Below, piece after piece: positions 7,005 through 16,782 of a stretch of 64,000 bases of DNA. This DNA comes from CAWUKT01 sp964352215 (lineage in GTDB: Bacteria > Bacteroidota > Bacteroidia > J057 > JADKCL01), in contig CAYGRE010000010.1 in NCBI GenBank assembly GCA_964352215.1, forward strand, positions 28,329 to 92,328, written 5' to 3'. The stretch's first letter is position 1. Each line of letters starts with the position of its first letter. Position numbers and translations under genes: made by a program. Under the pieces are notes generated by a model, which saw only the letters and a list, made by a program, of their open reading frames with translations, was not told the origin of the DNA and did not search any database.

Positions 7005-8924
7005 CTAGTTATCAGATATGTTGGCTCCGGATTCTAATCCGATGTCATGCCAATCTTCATCATCCAAGCCCAGATCATCGAGGTCAAATTCATCCAGACC
7101 CAGATTGATCTGGGCTTCGTGTATCTCAACAAATGGCATACACTTTGAAGTCAGCCATTCAACCTCATCATCTTCCAGTGCAGGTTCCAACTCGGTAAGT
7201 ACCCGCAAGTGGTAGATGCCCAGCCAATCAATTTCATCCGGCCCCAGCATCCCGAAATCAACCAGGTCGAAATCCATCGGGAAGAGGGTCAGGTTTTCGA
7301 AACAATAGAACTCCCCGAAGTCAGACTCAGTGAATGGTTCGCAGACCACCAGGTTCTCGATGCGAATCCCATATTCCCCTTCCAGGTAAAAACCAGGCTC
7401 ATTGGAGGTGACCATTCCCGGTTCAATCGGAACGATTCCAGATCCGGAGGCATTGGGACGAATTCCATGCGGACCTTCATGGACATTCAGAAAAAAACCT
7501 ACACCGTGCCCGGTGCCGTGGCCATAGTTGAGCCCCTCTTCCCACAAGGGGGCACGGGCCAGGACATCCAACTGAGAACCGTTGGTTCCCTTTGGAAAAG
7601 CTGCCTTGGCCAAGGCAATATGGCCTTTCAGTACCGTCGTATAATGGAGAATTTGTTCAAACGAAGGTTCTCCCAGGGTAATGGTTCGGGTGACATCAGT
7701 GGTTCCATCGATGTACTGGCCGCCACTGTCAAGCAATAATATTCCTTCAGGCTTGATCTCCAGATCTTTGCCCGGTTCAGCCCGGTAGTGGACGATCGCC
7801 CCATTCGGACCGTACCCGACAATCGCAGGAAAACTCTCCGACACATAACCCTCCTGCGCTGACCGGAACCCAGCCAACTTCTCAGCAACCTGTGACTCGG
7901 TCACTTTCACTTCATCAGCCAGCGTCTCTTCCAGCCACATAAAGAGCCGGACCAAAGCGGTGCCGTCTTTGATCATTGTTTGACCCAAATGGTCAATCTC
8001 TACATTATTCTTAATGGCTTTGGCAAGGCTGATGGGAGAACTCTCCTCTATCTTGTCTACATGGGTCAATGCATTTGCCAGCAAAGTGGAGGTTTTGGCT
8101 GGATCAAAAAGCACCGAACTATTCGCTGAGAGGGAAAGAAGTTCTTTTTCAACCGCGTCGTAAGGCAATAACCGTACGCCGCCCTCTATCAGGTCCTTTC
8201 TCAGCTTTGCGGGAACCTTAACTTCATTGATGAAAAGCGTATCCCCTTCCGGCCCCAACAAAGCATAGGCGTAGAAAACGGGACAATAAGCTACGTCTGA
8301 TCCACGGAGATTGAACAACCATGCGATCTCGTCCAGAGCCGATACCAGACAATGAGTAGCACCTGCAACCTTCATTTTTGTGTGGATACCAGCAGACTTC
8401 TCCTCGTATGAGGCACCCGCAAGATCCTCCGAATGGGCAAATACAGGATCAACTGGCATGTCCGGCCTGTCCTTCCAGACTTCTGGAATAGGATCAATAT
8501 GGATAGAAAGATCTATCTCAGCACCTTTCAATCGCCTTTTCAAACTGCTCGCCTCTGCCTGTGAAATCAGCCGACCGTCCACCCCGATCTTATTACCAGA
8601 AGACATTTCTTTGAGCAACCAATCTACATGATCGCCATTCCCTTGAGGCCCAAGCTTGTGGAGGGTAAATCCGCTTTGGGCCAATTCCTTCCCAGCCTGG
8701 AGAAAGTAGCGTGAATCCGTCCACAATCCAGCGTGCTCCCTGGTAACAACCACCGTGCCAGCAGAACCTGTAAAGCCACTGATCCATTCCCGGGTGGCCC
8801 AGTAGCTGGCAACGTACTCGCTTTGATGGGGATCAGTTGAGGGAATGATAAATGCGTCCAGGCCCTGATCTTCAAGAGATTGCCTGAGTAAAGCGATGTT
8901 TTGGGTAAAATTTGGTCCAGCCAT
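7005..8924 (-). CDS. pepP: Xaa-Pro aminopeptidase (M24B, aminopeptidase P family) with acidic C-terminal extension
   Basis: The 639-residue product has the layout of the long three-domain aminopeptidase P (mammalian XPNPEP1-like): two creatinase-type N-terminal domains (IIPSTDPHQSEYVASY, REWISGFTGSAGT) and a C-terminal pita-bread domain with the di-metal ligands in LLLDSGGQYIDGTTDVTRT, GHGTGHGVGFFLNVHEGP, NEPGFY and IRIENL. It removes an N-terminal residue that precedes Pro. I set the start at 8924 (MAGPNFTQNIALLRQSL); upstream codons in frame look non-coding. Unusual is the tail after about residue 610: acidic, with repeated LDEFDLDDLGLDDED, ending GANISDN, which the family does not usually have. 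The enzyme has no signal peptide and is likely cytoplasmic. Confidence 0.9.
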   Translation of the reverse strand: MAGPNFTQNIALLRQSLEDQGLDAFIIPSTDPHQSEYVASYWATREWISGFTGSAGTVVVTREHAGLWTDSRYFLQAGKELAQSGFTLHKLGPQGNGDHVDWLLKEMSSGNKIGVDGRLISQAEASSLKRRLKGAEIDLSIHIDPIPEVWKDRPDMPVDPVFAHSEDLAGASYEEKSAGIHTKMKVAGATHCLVSALDEIAWLFNLRGSDVAYCPVFYAYALLGPEGDTLFINEVKVPAKLRKDLIEGGVRLLPYDAVEKELLSLSANSSVLFDPAKTSTLLANALTHVDKIEESSPISLAKAIKNNVEIDHLGQTMIKDGTALVRLFMWLEETLADEVKVTESQVAEKLAGFRSAQEGYVSESFPAIVGYGPNGAIVHYRAEPGKDLEIKPEGILLLDSGGQYIDGTTDVTRTITLGEPSFEQILHYTTVLKGHIALAKAAFPKGTNGSQLDVLARAPLWEEGLNYGHGTGHGVGFFLNVHEGPHGIRPNASGSGIVPIEPGMVTSNEPGFYLEGEYGIRIENLVVCEPFTESDFGEFYCFENLTLFPMDFDLVDFGMLGPDEIDWLGIYHLRVLTELEPALEDDEVEWLTSKCMPFVEIHEAQINLGLDEFDLDDLGLDDEDWHDIGLESGANISDN

Positions 8925-9050
8925 AATTATGTGACGATTACCTGACGAAGTTAGAGGGAATTTTACTTCTGGCCCCCATTTTTTTTGCATTCAATTTCTC
9001 TAGTACGTAGTTTGGTTTACGGCTGGATATGACGTTTTTGGAAAAGTCCA

Positions 9051-11618
9051 TTGGTTATCTTGAAAAATCTGTTCACACTTAATAAATTTCTAAGGAACCC
9101 TAATCTCCTATATCGGGTTTTTGGCCTGGTCGGTGCAGTATTTACGCCCACCTTCAGGTGGGTTTTCCCGGAAGAGGCCCACGATCCGATGTTCCTACGT
9201 TGGATCATATCCGGATTATTTTTATCTATTTCTCTTCTGACCCTGTTTCCCAAAATTCCCCAACGGGTAGTTCATCAGGCTTTGTTGGTGTTAGTTCTGG
9301 GAATTTCAGGCTGGTTATACTATTTGCTATTCACCAATGGCCTCTCCCCCGACTATACCACGACCTACGTCCTGTTGACAATTACCAGTTTCTGGATACT
9401 CCCCTCAGAGAAACAACTTTATTTCTACCTCGGCATCAATTTACTTGGGATGGTTTGCCTGACGATTTTAGTCAAGGATCCCGTGGCTCCGATAGGGCAT
9501 ATTTGGCTTCATACCCTCTTTGCGCATTTCATCGGTATGCTAGTCAATCACAGCCGCCTGATTAATCTCCATCGATACTTTGAAGATACCAGAGAGATCG
9601 ACTATATCAATTATTCTGCCGTAGGTGGAAGCCGGGATGGGATTCTCCTGGTGGACAACGATGGTAAGTTTATCCGCGCCAATGAAAACTTCTTCAACCT
9701 CTGGGGAATATATACCGGTGAGGATGAAGAGATCGATCTGGTTGAAATGCAAATCCAGGCAGTTGAGAAGGTCAAGGATCGGCCAAGGTTCGAGAATCTG
9801 GTAAATTCCGATTCAAATGCCCTGGAAGAAAACCAGATTGAAGATTTTGAATTGAAAGATGGGCGGTTCATTGAGATTTATTTCATCAAGACCCAGATGG
9901 GAAACCGCCCAGTTGGCAGACTTTGGTTTTTCAGAGATATCACGGAGCGCCGAAAAATGGAGAACAGCCTCAAAGAATCTGAAAGGCGACTCCGGCAACT
10001 CAACGACAGTCTCACGGAAATGGCTGGAAGTCCGGCACTCCTGGAGGGAACCCTGGAGTCCTCCCTCACTGTAGTTACTCAAACCATGGCCCGGATACTG
10101 GGGGCTGAGACAACCTCCATCTGGTTCTTTGATTATGACAGCCAAAGTATGGATTGCCAGACCCTGTTCAGGAATTCCAGCGGGGCTTTTGAGAGTGGAC
10201 ACCGGATTTATATGAATGACTACCATGCCTATTTTGACATGGTAACCCGGAAACGGATTTTTGCGGTACATGACACCAGGGCGCATCCCATTGCAGAGGA
10301 ATTTCGCGAAGGAAAAAACACAGGGCCTACTGGATCACTGGTACACGCGCACATTCGATCAGGAGATAAAATTATTGGACTTCTCTCCGTAGAAGAGACT
10401 GAAACGCGTATCTGGAACGTGGAGGAGCAAAGTTATATCGCTTCCATGGCTGACCTGGTAGCCGTTTCCATTGAAGTCAGCCGGAGAAAGGAAATTCGCC
10501 AACAATTGGAAAGGTACAGCGCGATCCTCAAAGCGACCTTTGATCTTTCCGAAACCGGTATCCTGGTCCTCGACAAAGATGGGAATGTGGTGGAGTGCAA
10601 TGATCTCTACCTGAAGACCTGGAACATGAGCCACGATTTTCTGGTCAATGGCTCCTATGAGGAAAAGGTTCAATTCAACCTCAATCAGTTGAAGAATGCC
10701 GAAGACATTGGGAAAGATGCCAAGTTACTCCGTGAAAGACCTGGTATGGAAACAGCCGGGGTGATAGAGTTCCAGGATGGACGGGTTGTAGAAAGGTATT
10801 CTAAGGGACTCATCATCAATGGCGAAATTGTAGGTCGGGTATGGTTCTACCTGGATATTACGGAGCGAAAAAACCGGGAAACAGAATTGATGAACCGCAA
10901 TTTTGAGCTTGACAGCTTTGTCTACCGGGCTTCTCACGATCTGAAAGCTCCCCTCAATTCTATCATGGGATTGATCAATATCATCCGCGAGGAAAAGGAT
11001 GTAGAAGCTATCCTTCGGTACATCCAGATGATGGACAAAAGTGTCACAAAACTGGATGCTTTCATTCGCCAGCTAACCCAGTTTTCCCAGGATACCAGAC
11101 TTCAAATTGTCCAGAAGCCAATCGATCTGGAAGCTTTGATTCTGGAAGTTTGGGAAGACTTGAAGTACATGGACAATGCATCCAGGGTCAAGCTTGATCT
11201 TCAAGTAGCCCAGTCAACTGCTTTTTTCTCGGATCCGGTAAGGCTGAACATTGTTGCCAACAATATCATTTCCAACGCAATCAAGTACCAGGATTTCCAA
11301 AGGGGGCAGTCCACGGTCGAGGTACTGGTTCAAGCAGATGAAAACCGTGCGGTGATTGAATTCAGGGACAATGGAGTTGGAATTAGCAAGGAGCACCTTG
11401 AAAAAGTATTTGAGCTGTTTTTCCGGGCTTCGGTCCAAGCCACGGGTTCTGGTTTAGGGCTTTACATCACCTACAATGCAGTAGGTAAACTGGGCGGTAA
11501 AATTGATGTGGATTCTACGCCGGGGATTGGTACAACCTTTAGCCTGAATATTCCCAACCGCATGAACGCCGAATCGAATTCGGTCCCTGATTCCTCCACC
11601 CATGCAACTTCAAACTGA
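9051..11618 (+). CDS. Membrane sensor histidine kinase with PAS-GAF-PAS domains
   Basis: The 855-residue product starts with six hydrophobic segments (residues ~20-165, e.g. ALLVLVLGISGWLYYLL), then a PAS domain (~185-305, ending VGRLWFFRDITERRK), a GAF domain (~320-480), a second PAS (~490-610, ending VGRVWFYLDITERK), a HisKA domain with phospho-acceptor His629 in RASHDLKAPLNS, and a HATPase domain with N box NNIISNAIKY, G1 FRDNGVGIS and G2 GSGLGLYI. It autophosphorylates in response to an unknown signal. The predicted start is TTG; no in-frame ATG lies before the membrane region, so the exact start is uncertain. No response regulator gene is adjacent, so the kinase is an orphan. The two PAS domains have near-identical C-terminal ends, suggesting internal duplication. 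Confidence 0.9.
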   Translation: MVILKNLFTLNKFLRNPNLLYRVFGLVGAVFTPTFRWVFPEEAHDPMFLRWIISGLFLSISLLTLFPKIPQRVVHQALLVLVLGISGWLYYLLFTNGLSPDYTTTYVLLTITSFWILPSEKQLYFYLGINLLGMVCLTILVKDPVAPIGHIWLHTLFAHFIGMLVNHSRLINLHRYFEDTREIDYINYSAVGGSRDGILLVDNDGKFIRANENFFNLWGIYTGEDEEIDLVEMQIQAVEKVKDRPRFENLVNSDSNALEENQIEDFELKDGRFIEIYFIKTQMGNRPVGRLWFFRDITERRKMENSLKESERRLRQLNDSLTEMAGSPALLEGTLESSLTVVTQTMARILGAETTSIWFFDYDSQSMDCQTLFRNSSGAFESGHRIYMNDYHAYFDMVTRKRIFAVHDTRAHPIAEEFREGKNTGPTGSLVHAHIRSGDKIIGLLSVEETETRIWNVEEQSYIASMADLVAVSIEVSRRKEIRQQLERYSAILKATFDLSETGILVLDKDGNVVECNDLYLKTWNMSHDFLVNGSYEEKVQFNLNQLKNAEDIGKDAKLLRERPGMETAGVIEFQDGRVVERYSKGLIINGEIVGRVWFYLDITERKNRETELMNRNFELDSFVYRASHDLKAPLNSIMGLINIIREEKDVEAILRYIQMMDKSVTKLDAFIRQLTQFSQDTRLQIVQKPIDLEALILEVWEDLKYMDNASRVKLDLQVAQSTAFFSDPVRLNIVANNIISNAIKYQDFQRGQSTVEVLVQADENRAVIEFRDNGVGISKEHLEKVFELFFRASVQATGSGLGLYITYNAVGKLGGKIDVDSTPGIGTTFSLNIPNRMNAESNSVPDSSTHATSN

Positions 11619-11769
11619 ATCTTCTCTGGACTGCCCCACTGTCTTTTATTAATCAGAGATAGTCTTACTTTGCAAGGGACCTGGCTTACCGGCTTGGGCG
11701 AAAGGCCAAACTTTTTGTTTACTGCAGGGTTCTCTGCTGAAACCTCTGTCCTAAATTGAGAGAGTAAGA

Positions 11770-12759
11770 ATGTCCGAAGAAAAACACACCCCACAAGAAG
11801 ATGCTCAGTCTGATCAGGACAATCCCCAACCCAATGGGGTGCTAGGCGAAAAGCGTGAACTTGGCTTTGGTTCTAAGCTTTACCGGGCGGGAATCCGCCT
11901 GATCAACAAGGATGGCACCTTCAATGTTGAACGGAGAGGTGAACCTTGGTTTCGTCCCTATGATATATACAACACCCTGATTAAGATGTCCTGGGCAAGG
12001 TTCTTTGGTCTGGTATTCCTGTATTACTTTACCCTCAATCTCATCTTCTCCTTGCTCTATTTGGCGGTCGGGATCGAACACCTGACCGGGACCCTGGGTG
12101 AAACTCCTTTTGAGCACTTTCTGGACGCTTACTTTTTCTCAGCCCAAACTGTGACCACCCTTGGGTATGGCAGAATATCCCCCATCGGAACAGGGGCCAG
12201 CGTCATCGCCGCCATCGAATCCCTGATTGGTTTGCTGGGCTTTGCCCTGGTCACGGGTATCATGTACGGAAGATTTTCCCGTCCAAACGCCAAGATCAGA
12301 TTCAGCAAGAATATGCTGGTCTCTCCTTATATGGAGGGGACCGGACTCATGTTTCGACTTATCAATATGCGAAGCAGTGAATTGATAGAAATTGAAGTCC
12401 AGGTGGTAGCTTCTCTAATCGATGCCGATATGCAAAAGCGGGTCTTCAAAAACCTGGACCTGCAACTACAAAAGATCAATTTCCTGGCCCTGAGCTGGAC
12501 TGTCAATCATATCATCACGGAGGATAGCCCCTTGTATGGGATGAATCAGGATCAATTGAAAGCCTGCGATGCTGAATTCATCATTTTGGTCAAGGCATTT
12601 GACGATGTTTTTTCCCAAACTGTCTATCAGAGGCATTCTTACAAAGCCCATGAAGTCATCTATGGTGCAAAATTCAAATCTATCATCCACCCAACCAAGG
12701 ACAATATGATCCTGCTTGACGTAGATCAAATTGACGATTTTCAGTCCGCAGAAGTTTGA
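11770..12759 (+). CDS. Inward-rectifier-type potassium channel (KirBac family)
   Basis: The 329-residue product has the prokaryotic Kir layout: a cytoplasmic N-terminus with slide-helix region (FRPYDIYNTLIKMSW), first membrane helix (FFGLVFLYYFTLNLIFSLLY, residues ~78-97), pore helix and filter FSAQTVTTLGYGRISP (TLGYG near residues 130-135), second helix (AIESLIGLLGFALVTGIMYG), then a ~170-residue beta-rich cytoplasmic domain beginning FSRPNAKIRFSKNMLVSPY, the family hallmark. It conducts K+ through the inner membrane as a tetramer, gated by the cytoplasmic assembly. The N-terminal ~40 residues are hydrophilic and longer than in the structurally known members. The next gene starts 40 bp downstream on the same strand, so cotranscription is possible but no functional link is evident. 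Confidence 0.93.
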   Translation: MSEEKHTPQEDAQSDQDNPQPNGVLGEKRELGFGSKLYRAGIRLINKDGTFNVERRGEPWFRPYDIYNTLIKMSWARFFGLVFLYYFTLNLIFSLLYLAVGIEHLTGTLGETPFEHFLDAYFFSAQTVTTLGYGRISPIGTGASVIAAIESLIGLLGFALVTGIMYGRFSRPNAKIRFSKNMLVSPYMEGTGLMFRLINMRSSELIEIEVQVVASLIDADMQKRVFKNLDLQLQKINFLALSWTVNHIITEDSPLYGMNQDQLKACDAEFIILVKAFDDVFSQTVYQRHSYKAHEVIYGAKFKSIIHPTKDNMILLDVDQIDDFQSAEV

Positions 12760-12799
12760 GTTGGGATTGCATTTCCAAACAGGCTGAATATCTTTGAGC

Positions 12800-14317
12800 A
12801 TGCAAAAGACAAGGGGCCTGATTGCCGCCGGACATGAGGCGACTGCCAAAGCTGCAGCTGTTATTCTGGAAGAAGGCGGAAACGCCTTTGACGCTGCCAT
12901 CGCAGCCCTCATGGCTAGTTTTGTCGCAGAACCTTGTATGAGTTCAGCCGCTGGAGGGGCATTTCTCATCGCCCACCGCGCAGATGGATTGTCCCTGGGC
13001 TACGATTGCTTCGTACAAACCCCCCGACACAAACGACCGCTTGAAGAGGTCGAGTTTTTTCCCATCGACATCGACTTTGGAGAAACGGTGGAGCAGTTTT
13101 ATGTGGGCATGGGTTCAGTAGCTATCCCCGGGATCGTCAAAGGTATCTGGGAGATACATGAGGACATGGGAAGTCTTCCCATGAAGGTTCTGGCAGAACC
13201 TGCAATAGCCCTCGCCAAGAAGGGCGTACTGGTGGATGACTTTCAGGACCATGATTTCCATCTCCTTGAACCCATACTTTCCCTGCTGAAGCCTTCCCCG
13301 GTATTCTGGCAGGAAGGCCGTCTGGTGAGCAGTGGGGAAACCATGAAGATGCCGGAGTTGGCGGATACCCTGGATTATCTGGTCAGAGAAGGGCCACGCG
13401 CATTTTATGAGGGAGATATCGCTCACCTGCTCCTCAAACAAAACGATCGGCTGGGAGGGCATATTACGGCTGAGGACCTGGTATCCTACCGGGCTCCCCG
13501 ACGTCACCCCCTCTCCTTTCCCTTTAGGAACCGTACGGTTCAAGCCATTCCATTCCCCGGCCTGGGGGGTAGTCTGGTAGCATTGACCCTGGGACTGTTG
13601 GAGAAAACCGGCCCGGTGGATTTCCCCTTTGGGTCAGAGGAAATGGTGTCCCGATGGGCCAGAGTTCTCTCCCAGTTGGACAGAATGGAAAAGACACCTC
13701 CTAACCTGGCTTCCGCGCTCGCACAGATGTATCCGGGAATTCAGATGGGGTCCGCGGGAACCTCCCGCCACCAGGGAGGAACTTCTCACTTCAGTATCCT
13801 TGATGAATTCGGTAATGCGGTGGGCGTGACCATGACCATTGGGGAAGGAGCCGGTCACTTCATCCCGGGAACCGGGATCGTGCTCAACAATATGCTGGGG
13901 GAACTGGCATTGTTGCCCAAGGGCCTGCACAATTGGGATCCGAATACCAGGCTTGGCTCGATGATGTCTCCGGCTATCGTACTTGACAAGGATGGAAAGG
14001 CAGAAATTGTTCTGGGGTCCGGAGGTGCAGGACGCATCCCCTATATGCTGGCCCAGGTCATTCACCAGGTCGTGGACCTGGGCATGGACCTGTCTTCAGC
14101 CGTGAAGGCTCCCCGCATGCACATCATTGACAATGTCTGCAATATGGAACCGGGCTTGCCTGGAAATTCAATTCTACCAGATGGAGTTTCCCTGCGAGCC
14201 TGGAAAAAGCAATCTCTCTATTTTGGTGGGGTTCATGCGGTTATGCGTGGGAAAAAAGGATTGGAAGCCCAGGGAGATCCACGACGTGGGGGTGCCATTG
14301 TCGGAGTGGGAATCTGA
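12800..14317 (+). CDS. Gamma-glutamyltranspeptidase-like Ntn hydrolase
   Basis: The 505-residue product belongs to the GGT family: GLIAAGHEATAKAAAVILEE and GGNAFDAAIAALMASFVAEP at the N-terminus, and GGTSHFSILDEFGNAVGVT around the predicted autocleavage site, with Thr328 as the new N-terminal nucleophile. Further conserved parts are GTGIVLNNMLGEL and GSGGAGRIPYMLAQV. GGTs transfer or hydrolyse the gamma-glutamyl group of glutathione and similar amides. No signal peptide is present and the protein starts directly at MQKTRGLIAAGH, so it is likely cytoplasmic, in contrast to the periplasmic enterobacterial enzyme. The small-subunit region after Thr328 (~178 residues) is near the usual size. ATG 12800 is chosen over an upstream TTG. 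Confidence 0.88.
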   Translation: MQKTRGLIAAGHEATAKAAAVILEEGGNAFDAAIAALMASFVAEPCMSSAAGGAFLIAHRADGLSLGYDCFVQTPRHKRPLEEVEFFPIDIDFGETVEQFYVGMGSVAIPGIVKGIWEIHEDMGSLPMKVLAEPAIALAKKGVLVDDFQDHDFHLLEPILSLLKPSPVFWQEGRLVSSGETMKMPELADTLDYLVREGPRAFYEGDIAHLLLKQNDRLGGHITAEDLVSYRAPRRHPLSFPFRNRTVQAIPFPGLGGSLVALTLGLLEKTGPVDFPFGSEEMVSRWARVLSQLDRMEKTPPNLASALAQMYPGIQMGSAGTSRHQGGTSHFSILDEFGNAVGVTMTIGEGAGHFIPGTGIVLNNMLGELALLPKGLHNWDPNTRLGSMMSPAIVLDKDGKAEIVLGSGGAGRIPYMLAQVIHQVVDLGMDLSSAVKAPRMHIIDNVCNMEPGLPGNSILPDGVSLRAWKKQSLYFGGVHAVMRGKKGLEAQGDPRRGGAIVGVGI

Positions 14318-14542
14318 AGGCCGCTGCCGCTTGGGCGCATTCAATAACTCGAATCAGAAGAAAGCCATAAGGTAAAAAAAGTTTGAATGTTATGGCTAGC
14401 TCACACTCCTGGATCGTTTCTTAAACGGTAAAATCCAATCTCAAGAGTGCCAGGTTCATTTGAAACATTTTGCACAGTTTTAGTCTATGGTTGCTAGTAA
14501 TTGAATATAATAAGGTTATCGAATCCATTTTTTCAGAGCTAA

Positions 14543-15025
14543 TTATGGTTCTATTTCCATACAGGCCTGCCCTGAAGGCCGCGAGGTAAGATCATCGCAC
14601 AAAGAGAATAAGTGCAAGACTTTGGGATCACCTCTTTCAACTGCCAGGATCACCGAACATGCCCCAACGAAGTAGGTCAGGTTCACATTTTCCTCACTGT
14701 TCATTTGCCGGATGTCAGAAATCCCAATCCCCCCCAGTCTTTCCCCGTCAAATTGAATATTGACCTCATCAGTATCGATAGAAGTATTGCACAAAGGCAC
14801 GTTAACGACCTCACCATAATTGATGACAAATTCCGAATTGAGTACCTTAACCTGTAACCCTCCGTCAACTCCTCCCTGCCCGATATCGCTTAAACTATCT
14901 ACATGCAGATTGAACCGTGTTTCTACTTTGTTATCACTCCTTTTTACAACTTCAAGCTTGTTACCACCTGGAGACAATTCCAGGTAGTGAGTATCAACAC
15001 GCACTGAATATGGTTCAGAAGCCAT
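14543..15025 (-). CDS. Hypothetical protein, possibly a lipoprotein that lost its signal peptide
   Basis: From ATG 15025 the product is 160 residues (MASEPYSVRVDTHYLELSPG), beta-rich by eye, ending SGQACMEIEP. The reading frame continues upstream without a stop to about 15109 and encodes CCDKNQDLLACLIPTRIKR, which looks like the start of the mature part of a Bacteroidota lipoprotein (Cys, charged linker, then ACLIPTRI), but no hydrophobic signal sequence precedes it in any simple reading. A promoter-like pair (CAAA at 15139-15142, AAAAGATA at 15111-15118 as read on plus) would start transcription near 15105. The gene may be a 5'-truncated remnant. I recognise no family. Confidence 0.5.
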   Translation of the reverse strand: MASEPYSVRVDTHYLELSPGGNKLEVVKRSDNKVETRFNLHVDSLSDIGQGGVDGGLQVKVLNSEFVINYGEVVNVPLCNTSIDTDEVNIQFDGERLGGIGISDIRQMNSEENVNLTYFVGACSVILAVERGDPKVLHLFSLCDDLTSRPSGQACMEIEP

Positions 15026-15220
15026 TCTTTTAATTCGGGTTGGTATTAAACAAGCGAGCAAGTCCTGATTCTTATCACAACAAGGATAATTGATGCGGTC
15101 CAACCCCAAAAAAAGATATTACTCCATTTTCGGATTCCCAAACCCGAGGCACAATGCGCTATTCAGGGTAGAATACTGCATATTGAGTATCAATACCTGT
15201 CATTTATCCCCTTTAGGATA

Positions 15221-15228
15221 TATATTTG
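15221..15228 (+). promoter_or_regulatory. Candidate -7 element for the 498-residue gene
   Basis: TATATTTG matches the Bacteroidota -7 consensus TAnnTTTG exactly. The -33 position 20 bp upstream reads CTGT and not TTG, so the site is only partly supported. Predicted leader is about 50 nt. Confidence 0.4.
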
Positions 15229-15282
15229 GACTGTTAACAAAGCACCTTTTACAGAGTAGCGGATTGAATTTTCGGATTTCCA

Positions 15283-16779
15283 ATGACAAAACAAGATGAT
15301 TTATTTGACTTAATCACTACACTGAGTAGCAATGAGAAACGTCAGATTACACTTCAATCAGGCATTACCAAGCCCAAAGGCAAAAATTACTTCAAGCTTT
15401 ATCAATTGTACTTGTCGATGGATGAATACAATCCTGATTTTCTATTTGCTGAATACCAAAGGGAGTACCCCAAACTTAGCCTAAAAGCTTGCAAGAAACG
15501 CCTCCTGGATCATAAAACCAGCCTTTTTGAAATGATCCTGAAGGTCATGCGCTTCTCCAAGTCCTCCCAGTCAGCGGAATCCACGATCCATGAATTGCTT
15601 CAGGATGCTCATTTCCTCATGGACCGAAAACTCTATGAAAAGGGTTTCAGGTACATAGAAAAAGCGAAGCGGAAAGCAATTGAATACGGGTTTTCCACCT
15701 ATCTGATTGATATTATTAAGGTCCAGCGTACGGTCCTCAAGGAATGGGGAAAAAAGGGTTATGAAAAGCAGGTTCTGGCATTGCTGGACGAACAAAAAGG
15801 CATTCGCAAAGAGGTCGAAGCAGAAGGGCAACTTGGGGAACTCGCTGACCGGCTTTTTTTAATTATCCGGAAAAAGGCCAGGCTCCAGACAGAAAGTGAA
15901 AAAGAGGAAGTCCGAAAACTATTGTCTCATCCCCTTCTCAAGAAAGAAGCTCCTAAGAACTTCCATGCGGCCAGAAACTATCACTTCTCCAGAGCCATGG
16001 GGGCTCAAATGTTCAATCAATTCCATGCGGCCTGGGTCGATTACAAAGCGATCCTTGGGCTTTTTGATTCCCACCCCCATCAAATCCGGGAATCCCCACT
16101 CCTCTATCAACTTGCCATCAACAATTACCTCAACGCCTGCCACCTCAGTGTACAATACGAGGATTTCCCAAAGTATCTCAAGCTATTGCGAGAACATGCC
16201 GGACATTCTCCCGATTCCAAAGCGGAAAGTTTTCAGAACTATACCTTCCTGGCCCTTCTCTACGGAATGAACAAACCGGATATTCCCATGGCTTTAAAAT
16301 TGGTTCCAGTCATTGAAGAAGGGTTGAAAGTCCATGCGGACAAGATCAATCCCTCGCGCATCCTTGGGTTTTGCAGCAACATTACCATATTGGCTTTTGT
16401 AAGTGGCAACCTTTCACTCGCCAGAGAATGGAACAATAAGGTCCTTGATTACCAGAACACAGAGCTTCGAAAAGATGCTATTTACCTGAGCCTGCTCTTT
16501 CACCTGATCCTGAATGCAGAACAAAAGCTCGAAGGCCTGTATGAAGACTGCCAAAAAGTGAGAAGCAAGTTAAAGCCCACCTCCGGGGATCTTGCCGACA
16601 GCCTCATAGGATTCTTAAGTAAAGCTGCAAAAAGCGGGGGGATTGATCCTAAAACCAATTGGGGGACTCTTTTGGAAAAATTGGACCGTATTGAGGATAA
16701 AAGTGGGACCGCTTACCAGGAAGTCTATATCTGGGTGCAGTGTAAAATCACGGGGAGACCTATGATTGAATTTATCTAA
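15283..16779 (+). CDS. Helical-repeat protein of unknown function, 498 residues
   Basis: The product (MTKQDDLFDLITTLSSNEKR) has no signal peptide or membrane helix and is rich in Lys, Leu and Glu with paired amphipathic helices, for example ELLQDAHFLMDRKLYEKGF and RYIEKAKRKAIEYGFSTYL, suggesting TPR-like or other alpha-solenoid repeats over most of its length. It may act as a scaffold, but no partner is suggested by context: upstream is a degenerate lipoprotein gene on the other strand, and downstream, three bases away, ends a convergent DUF4293-like gene. Base composition is somewhat more AT-rich than the surrounding core genes. I know similar long helical proteins from Saprospiria-type genomes but no characterised one. 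Confidence 0.7.
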   Translation: MTKQDDLFDLITTLSSNEKRQITLQSGITKPKGKNYFKLYQLYLSMDEYNPDFLFAEYQREYPKLSLKACKKRLLDHKTSLFEMILKVMRFSKSSQSAESTIHELLQDAHFLMDRKLYEKGFRYIEKAKRKAIEYGFSTYLIDIIKVQRTVLKEWGKKGYEKQVLALLDEQKGIRKEVEAEGQLGELADRLFLIIRKKARLQTESEKEEVRKLLSHPLLKKEAPKNFHAARNYHFSRAMGAQMFNQFHAAWVDYKAILGLFDSHPHQIRESPLLYQLAINNYLNACHLSVQYEDFPKYLKLLREHAGHSPDSKAESFQNYTFLALLYGMNKPDIPMALKLVPVIEEGLKVHADKINPSRILGFCSNITILAFVSGNLSLAREWNNKVLDYQNTELRKDAIYLSLLFHLILNAEQKLEGLYEDCQKVRSKLKPTSGDLADSLIGFLSKAAKSGGIDPKTNWGTLLEKLDRIEDKSGTAYQEVYIWVQCKITGRPMIEFI

Positions 16780-16782
16780 AAG

